Positions 59,173 to 64,000 of a DNA stretch of 64,000 nt are shown here, piece by piece; within the stretch, counting starts at the first letter, position 1; the number at the start of each line of letters is the position of its first letter. The notes beneath the pieces are model-generated. The model did not search any database and was not told where the DNA came from. It saw nothing but the letters and a program-made list of their open reading frames with translations. Origin of the DNA: Novosphingobium barchaimii LL02 (GTDB lineage: Bacteria; Pseudomonadota; Alphaproteobacteria; Sphingomonadales; Sphingomonadaceae); NCBI RefSeq assembly GCF_001046635.1, contig NZ_KQ130452.1:191001-255000 (forward strand), read 5' to 3'. Position numbers and translations under genes: made by a program.

Positions 59173-61320
59173 TCAGAAGTCTGCCGTTGCCGAAATCCAG
59201 AGGCGGCGGCCTTCCTGGTTGATCGAATAGGCGGGCGTGAACACCGTTGCCGTGCCGCTGGCATAGGGCACATAGACCGCATAATCGGTGTCGAGCACGT
59301 TGTAGACCGTCGCGGCAAGGCGGAACGCCGGGGTGATCTGGTACGATCCGCCAAGGTGGAACACCTCATAGCTGCGAAAATCGCCCAGCGCGGTCTGCTG
59401 CGCGTTGCTGCCACGGTAGCGGCTTGAGCGGATTTCGGCGCGGGTCCATACGCTGGCCTTCTCGCCCAGTTTCCAGCGCAGGTTGCCGTTCACCATGTGC
59501 TTGGGAATACCCACCAGCGGCAGGCCCTTTTCAGCGCCGCTGAGCTGCTCGGTCTCGGTATAAGTGTAGTTCACGGAGAGCGAGAGGGCGGGCGTGAAGG
59601 CGAAGCGGCCCGCTGCTTCGACGCCGCGCGTGCGCGCCTTGTCGATGTTGACCGACTGGCCGAACAGTTCGACCGCAGGGAAATTGCCGACATCGAGGCA
59701 GCCTGCCGGCGGGTTGCCCGCATAGCCCCTGAACGTGCAGTTCGGAATGCCGGGGCCGCTGGCGATCTTGTCGTCGAAGTCGTTGTTGAACAAGGTCACG
59801 TTGCCGCTGAAGAAGCCGTGGCTGTCGTAATAGATGCCTGCCTCGTAGCTGGTGCTGGTTTCCGGGGTCAGGTTCGGAGTGCCGATCAGCGGTGTGCGCC
59901 CCTGATTGCCGAAACCGATGATGCCGCTGGCGATCTGTTCGACGCGCGGTGTCTTGAAGCCCCGGCTGACGCCGCCCTTCACGGTGAAGTCGTCATTGAC
60001 GTTCCACACCGCGTAAGCGCGCGGCGACCATTTGGAACCGAAGGTGGAGTGATCGTCGTACCGCGCGCCGCCGGTCAGGTTGAAGCCGTCGATCACGGTG
60101 AGGGTGGCTTCGGCGAAGCCGGCCCACTGGGTGAACTCGAAGGGCGCCGGGGCCACGCCGTCGATCATGCGGGCCTTCCAGTACTGGCCGCCCACGGTGA
60201 AGGCGACGGGGCCTGCGCGGCCCGCAAAGCGCGAATCGACGATGTCGTTGCGCGCCTCCAGGTTGCGGGCGCTGCCGGGCACGGCGCCGGGGGTGCCGTT
60301 GGGGATCAGGCGCCCGATCGTCTCGGTGTCGTTGCGGGTCAGGGTGGTGTCCAGCTGGCCGAAGTCGCCCATGCGCCAGGTATGGGCCGCGACATAGTTG
60401 GTGCGGTTGAATTTCTGGCGCGGCGCATAGCCGCCCGAACCCAGCGTACCGAGCTGCCCGCCGGAGTTGTCGTAGGACTGCTCGTTGCGGTCGAACTCGA
60501 TCCACAGGTCATGGTCGACGTGAGGGGTGATGCTCAGACGGCCGCCATAGGTATAGACGTCGGACTGGACCGGGTTGCGGCCCAGCGTCAGCGCAGGATC
60601 GCCGGGAATCTCGATGCTGGAGCCTTCGCGGTGGAACACGCTGCCGCGCAAGGTCAGGCCTACCAGGTCCTTCACCAGCGGGCCCTGCGCAAAGCCGTTG
60701 ATCGACTGGATATTGCCGAAACGGTCATCGCCCTGGATCGTGCTTTCGGCAGAGGCGGTGCCGACCCAGCGGCTGCCGACCTTGCGGGTGATGATGTTGA
60801 CGACGCCGCCCATCGCATCCGAACCATACAGCGTGGACATCGGGCCGCGCACCACTTCGATCTGCTCGATGGCGGAGAAGGGCGGCAGGAAGCTGGTCGA
60901 TGTTTCGCCGAAGCCGTTGGGCGTAACGCCGCCGGGCGCATTCTGGCGGCGGCCGTCGATCAGCACCAGCGTGTAGTCGCTGGGCATGCCGCGGATCGAG
61001 ATGTTGAGGCCGCCGGTCTTGCCCGCTTCGCCGCCGACATCGATGCCCTGAACGTCGCCCAGTGCCTCCGCCAGGCTGCCGAAGCGCTTGTCCTGCAGTT
61101 CGGCGCGGTCGATCACGGTGATGCTGGCAGGGGCCTCGACGATGTCCTGCTTGTAGCCGGCGGCGGTGACGACGATGGCGGAGCCGCCTTCGCCGTCAGC
61201 CGCGTCATCTGCCAGAGCGGGCAGGGCAAGGAGCGACACTGCGACGGCGCTGGCTGCGGCCCCGAACCGGGCCCCGGACCGAACAGGGCGGCGGGCATGG
61301 CGATTGGTTGAGCTGGACAC
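59173..61320 (-). CDS. TonB-dependent siderophore-type receptor
   Basis: The 715-residue protein has a long basic signal peptide (FGAAASAVAVSLLALPALA). A TonB-box-like SAIVVTAAGYKQD and a plug (~65-180; EQIEVVRGPMSTLYGSDAMGG, the CirA/FepA-like form) follow. The barrel ends in ...RRLWISATADF. The GPMSTLYGSDAMGG form and the divergent ferric-reductase gene suggest ferric-siderophore uptake. The GTG at 61320 is chosen: GGGGGA lies 8 bases upstream, and the alternative ATGs at 61371/61365 would put the Fur-like palindrome inside the coding region. A perfect TTGACA (61405..61400, minus strand) may be its -35 box. Confidence 0.88.
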   Translation of the reverse strand: MSSSTNRHARRPVRSGARFGAAASAVAVSLLALPALADDAADGEGGSAIVVTAAGYKQDIVEAPASITVIDRAELQDKRFGSLAEALGDVQGIDVGGEAGKTGGLNISIRGMPSDYTLVLIDGRRQNAPGGVTPNGFGETSTSFLPPFSAIEQIEVVRGPMSTLYGSDAMGGVVNIITRKVGSRWVGTASAESTIQGDDRFGNIQSINGFAQGPLVKDLVGLTLRGSVFHREGSSIEIPGDPALTLGRNPVQSDVYTYGGRLSITPHVDHDLWIEFDRNEQSYDNSGGQLGTLGSGGYAPRQKFNRTNYVAAHTWRMGDFGQLDTTLTRNDTETIGRLIPNGTPGAVPGSARNLEARNDIVDSRFAGRAGPVAFTVGGQYWKARMIDGVAPAPFEFTQWAGFAEATLTVIDGFNLTGGARYDDHSTFGSKWSPRAYAVWNVNDDFTVKGGVSRGFKTPRVEQIASGIIGFGNQGRTPLIGTPNLTPETSTSYEAGIYYDSHGFFSGNVTLFNNDFDDKIASGPGIPNCTFRGYAGNPPAGCLDVGNFPAVELFGQSVNIDKARTRGVEAAGRFAFTPALSLSVNYTYTETEQLSGAEKGLPLVGIPKHMVNGNLRWKLGEKASVWTRAEIRSSRYRGSNAQQTALGDFRSYEVFHLGGSYQITPAFRLAATVYNVLDTDYAVYVPYASGTATVFTPAYSINQEGRRLWISATADF

Positions 61321-61349
61321 GTGTGAATTCCCCCGAACAGACAAAGCAT

Positions 61350-61364
61350 TGCGAGTGACTCGCA
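61350..61364. promoter_or_regulatory. Fur-like 7-1-7 palindrome
   Basis: TGCGAGTGACTCGCA is a perfect 7-1-7 inverted repeat, the symmetry of Fur boxes, and similar in form to TGCGAATnATTCGCA-type alphaproteobacterial Fur sites. It lies 30 bases upstream of the receptor GTG, just downstream of the expected transcription start, a repressing position. Confidence 0.65.
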
Positions 61365-61589
61365 TTTGCATGGAGGCCAGTGAGTACCCGGTGCGGGGGT
61401 GTCAATTGGACGACGTCTGTAAATCCGCCTCGGAAATGCAATATAACGGGTGGCAATATTTGGTGCGGCCGAGCGCAATATTGATGCAACAAAGCATTGC
61501 CGCGATGTGCCTGCACGCGAAAAAATCGGCCTTCGCAGTCGGGCTCGCGCCTCAGCCTCGGCGCGAACAACATATTTCAGCGAACCGCA

Positions 61590-61618
61590 TTGCAACGCGT
61601 TCGCAATAGCAATATGTG
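61590..61618 (+). promoter_or_regulatory. Candidate promoter of the PepSY-flavoprotein gene
   Basis: TTGCAA (61590-61595), a 17-bp spacer and TATGTG (61613-61618) fit sigma-70 spacing about 80 bases before the ATG at 61699. The 378-bp divergent region also contains five copies of GCAATAT/ATATTGC and otherwise no gene. Confidence 0.45.
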
Positions 61619-61698
61619 CAGCGCACACAGGACGGTTCTGCAAAGGCCGAGCGCCTTTCGGCCATTTTCGCTTCGCACGATATTGCAGCAGAGACTTG

Positions 61699-64000
61699 AT
61701 GACACGGCAGATACTCTTCCAGGTTCACTGGTTCCTCGGGATCACCGCGGGGCTCGTGCTGGCGCTGATGGGCGTCACCGGCGCGATGATGAGCTTCGAG
61801 CATGAGATCATGGCCGCGATCAGTCCGGGCGTGGTCACGGTCGCCCCGTCCGCTGCGCCGCGCCTGTCGCCCGATGAACTGATCGCCCGCGCCTCTGCCC
61901 AGCGGGGCGGCCTCAAGGTGAGCAGCCTGCTGATGGAGGGCGAGCCCGGCTATGCACCCAGCCTCTCGTTCGAACCCGAACCCGGCAAGAAGGGCAGGGG
62001 GAAGAGCAGCTACGTCGATCCCTATACCGGCAAGCTGCTGGGCGAGGCGCGCGGGCAGGCGGTCTTCCGCTTCGTGAGGACGCTGCACCGCTGGCTGGCA
62101 CTGCCGGGCGGCGGCAATGGCATCGGCCGCCAGATCACCGGTTTTTCCGCGATCGCGCTGATCTACTTCGCGCTTTCGGGGCTGTACCTGCGCTGGCCGC
62201 GCAAGCCGCTGGACTGGCGCGCGTGGCTGGTGCTGGATTTTCGGATGTCGGGCCGCAACTTCTACCGCGCGCTTCATGCGGTGATCGGCGGCTGGGTACT
62301 GATCGTCTACCTGCTCAGCGCGCTGACGGGTCTATGGTGGTCCTACGACTGGTATCGGCAGGGCGTCCTCTACGCGCTGACCGGCGAAGGCGCGCGCGAG
62401 GAAAAGCACGACGACGACAAGCCGGCCGAGGGCGGGCAGCCCGCGCTGGCTCCGGCGTGGCGCAGTTTCCTGAAGGTGAGCGAGGGGCGTTTCGAGAACG
62501 TGCGCATCACCGTCCCGCAAGGCGACCAGCCGGTGAAGTTGCGCGCCCTGCAACCCGGTGCCCGGCATGAGCGGATGACCGACGAATACAGCATCGACAG
62601 CGCGACGGGCGAAGTGGTGAAGACGGACCTCTATGCGCAGCGCTCGCTGGGCAAGACGATCACCACCAGCATGTACGAAATCCACCGGGGCGCCTTCTTC
62701 GGCATGGCCGGGCGGATCGTGCTGCTGGTTACCAGCCTGACGATGCCGCTGTTCACGATCACCGGGTTCCTGCTTTACTTCGCCCGGCGCCGCAAGAAGA
62801 AGGCCCTGCGCGAACTGGATGCGGGATTGCCGGTTCAGCAGGGCGGCTCGTCCGACACGATCATCGTCCACGCCAGCCAAACCGGCGGGGCGATCCGCAT
62901 GGCGCGCCTCACCGCTGCCGCGTTCGGCAACGCGCCCGTGGTGGCGCTCTCCCAACTGGACCCGGCGCAGTTGACCGGGACCAGGCGCGCGCTCTTCGTC
63001 ATCAGCACATATGGCGAAGGCGAACCGCCAGACACCGCGCGCGGCTTTGCGCAGCGGACGATGACGGCGCCCGCCCCGCTCGCGCATCTGGACTATGCCG
63101 TGCTGGCGCTGGGTGACCGCGAATATCCCGATTTCTGCGCTTTCGGTCATGCCGTCGACCACTGGCTCCATGCCGGCGGCGGCCAGCGCATGTTCGACAT
63201 GGTCGAGATGGACGGCGATGACGGCGATGCCCAGCGCCAGTGGCAGCAGCAGATCGTCGCCATCGGCGCGCGCGGCGACCTGCCTGACTGGGAGCCGCCC
63301 GCCTATGGCCGCTGGCGCCTGGCGGAGCGGCGCCATCTCAACCCCGGCAGCCAGGGCGGCGCGGCCTTCCACATCGCCCTGGAGCCGCTGGACGAAGACG
63401 CCGAGCATGACTGGCAGGCGGGTGACATCGCCGAAGTCGCGCCGCGTCATGACCCGGCGCGCGTCACTGCATGGCTGGCGGCAGCGGGCCTTGCCGGCGG
63501 CACCGAGGTTGACGGCATGACGCTGGCCGAGCACTTGTCGAATGCGATCCTGCCCGAACCGGGCGCGAGGTTTCCCGCCGATCCCGAAACCCTCGTCCGC
63601 GCGCTGCGACCCTTGCCGCACCGCGAATATTCGATCGCCTCGATCCCGGCGAACGGGCGGGTGCACCTGCTGGTGCGGCAGGTTCCTGGTGAGAATGGCG
63701 GCCTTGGCCTCGGCTCGGGCTGGCTCACCAGCCTTGCCCCCATCGGCAGCGAGATCGCGATGCGCCTTCGTGCCAATGCCAATTTCCGCCCGCCCGAAAC
63801 GCCCGGTCCGATGATCCTGATCGGCAACGGCACCGGTCTTGCCGGACTGCTCGCCCATTTGCGCCAGCGTGCGATTACGGAGGAAGGCCCCAACTGGCTG
63901 CTGTTCGGCGAGCGCAGCGAAGCGCTCGACGCGTTCCACGACGAGGAATTGCAAACCCTGCGCGCGGCGGGCGTCCTGAACCGGCTCGACCGCACCTGGT
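61699..64000 (+). CDS. PepSY-domain membrane flavoprotein reductase (partial, 3' end outside window)
   Basis: At least 767 codons are open to the right edge. The N-terminal PepSY-TM part (~1-370) has four membrane segments (~8-30, ~152-172, ~195-217, ~335-358) and HRWLAL and RALHAVIGGW histidines that may bind haem. It is fused to a flavodoxin domain (~386-525; IIVHASQTGGAIRMA, STYGEGEPPD, LGDREYPDFC) and a sulfite-reductase-type FAD/NADPH domain (REYSIASI, LIGNGTGLAGLLAHL). Such PepSY-CysJ fusions reduce ferric siderophores using NADPH. It is divergent from a siderophore receptor with a Fur-like site between, supporting a role in iron uptake. Confidence 0.9.
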   Translation, partial: MTRQILFQVHWFLGITAGLVLALMGVTGAMMSFEHEIMAAISPGVVTVAPSAAPRLSPDELIARASAQRGGLKVSSLLMEGEPGYAPSLSFEPEPGKKGRGKSSYVDPYTGKLLGEARGQAVFRFVRTLHRWLALPGGGNGIGRQITGFSAIALIYFALSGLYLRWPRKPLDWRAWLVLDFRMSGRNFYRALHAVIGGWVLIVYLLSALTGLWWSYDWYRQGVLYALTGEGAREEKHDDDKPAEGGQPALAPAWRSFLKVSEGRFENVRITVPQGDQPVKLRALQPGARHERMTDEYSIDSATGEVVKTDLYAQRSLGKTITTSMYEIHRGAFFGMAGRIVLLVTSLTMPLFTITGFLLYFARRRKKKALRELDAGLPVQQGGSSDTIIVHASQTGGAIRMARLTAAAFGNAPVVALSQLDPAQLTGTRRALFVISTYGEGEPPDTARGFAQRTMTAPAPLAHLDYAVLALGDREYPDFCAFGHAVDHWLHAGGGQRMFDMVEMDGDDGDAQRQWQQQIVAIGARGDLPDWEPPAYGRWRLAERRHLNPGSQGGAAFHIALEPLDEDAEHDWQAGDIAEVAPRHDPARVTAWLAAAGLAGGTEVDGMTLAEHLSNAILPEPGARFPADPETLVRALRPLPHREYSIASIPANGRVHLLVRQVPGENGGLGLGSGWLTSLAPIGSEIAMRLRANANFRPPETPGPMILIGNGTGLAGLLAHLRQRAITEEGPNWLLFGERSEALDAFHDEELQTLRAAGVLNRLDRTW

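Noticed and set aside
59497-61311. 604-codon open frame antisense to the siderophore receptor
   Set aside because: Same pattern: a long stop-free antisense frame over a GC-rich receptor gene, with no motif and no start context.
62332-63954. 540-codon open frame antisense to the PepSY flavoprotein gene
   Set aside because: The plus-strand frame encodes recognisable PepSY, flavodoxin and NADPH-binding domains and stays open to the window edge.

Overview
The window looks like a chromosomal segment of a GC-rich alphaproteobacterium of the order Sphingomonadales, probably Novosphingobium or a close relative. This is inferred from protein flavour and gene order (dapF-mtaB-ftsY-yciB; acpP-fabF-mltG), from four TonB-dependent receptors in 64 kb, from sphingomonad-type extragenic palindromic repeats, and from a non-discriminating-type AspRS. 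No phage, transposase, integrase or CRISPR array is visible. Genes are dense, and most of the 64 kb is core housekeeping DNA followed by a nutrient-acquisition region.

Housekeeping half (1-32.4 kb). The left edge cuts an Nfu-type Fe-S carrier gene. It is followed by a secreted M16 peptidase, a class II DAHP synthase, and a leftward operon with overlapping genes: dapF, mtaB, ftsY, yciB. Next come a membrane GGDEF-EAL protein, a 2-oxoglutarate oxygenase divergent from an EVE-domain protein, csbD behind a possible general-stress (EcfG) promoter, an LplT-like transporter, pgsA, an MFS exporter, oxyR (both redox cysteines present), rnd, aspS, a VOC protein, acpP-fabF-mltG, a 2'-5' RNA ligase-like protein and an elongator tRNA-Met. 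A leftward group then encodes a DUF3772/MscS channel, a helix-turn-helix plus helix-hairpin-helix protein, and an ImmA/IrrE-like protein whose HExxH motif reads HQLGH. A D-lactate dehydrogenase-like enzyme, a methyltransferase and a DUF535 (VirK/YbjX) protein follow.

Peptide or amino-acid locus (32.4-46.5 kb). A MocR-type regulator with a 16-bp palindrome over its start codon, a DAACS symporter and a TctDE-like two-component system face a rightward run. That run is a TonB-dependent receptor, a periplasmic M20 hydrolase, a periplasmic M14 carboxypeptidase and an MFS/GPH transporter. Between the two-component genes and the receptor lie two pairs of 11-bp-spaced half-sites in opposite orientation, a plausible operator. 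The locus reads as a regulated module for taking up and trimming an unknown peptide-like substrate. It is the best candidate here for an undescribed system.

Accessory uptake half (46.3-64 kb). It contains an S1/P1-nuclease or phospholipase C-like enzyme, a TonB receptor translationally coupled to a YdcF-like protein and divergent from a ROK regulator, trhO, a GST, and a TetR protein with two DNA-binding domains. That TetR gene sits upstream of another TonB receptor, which is paired with a secreted protein. Last comes an iron module: a siderophore-type TonB receptor divergent from a PepSY-flavoprotein reductase that runs off the right edge, with a Fur-like palindrome between them. Extragenic palindromic repeats fall at 47.4, 51.3-51.6 and 59.0 kb.
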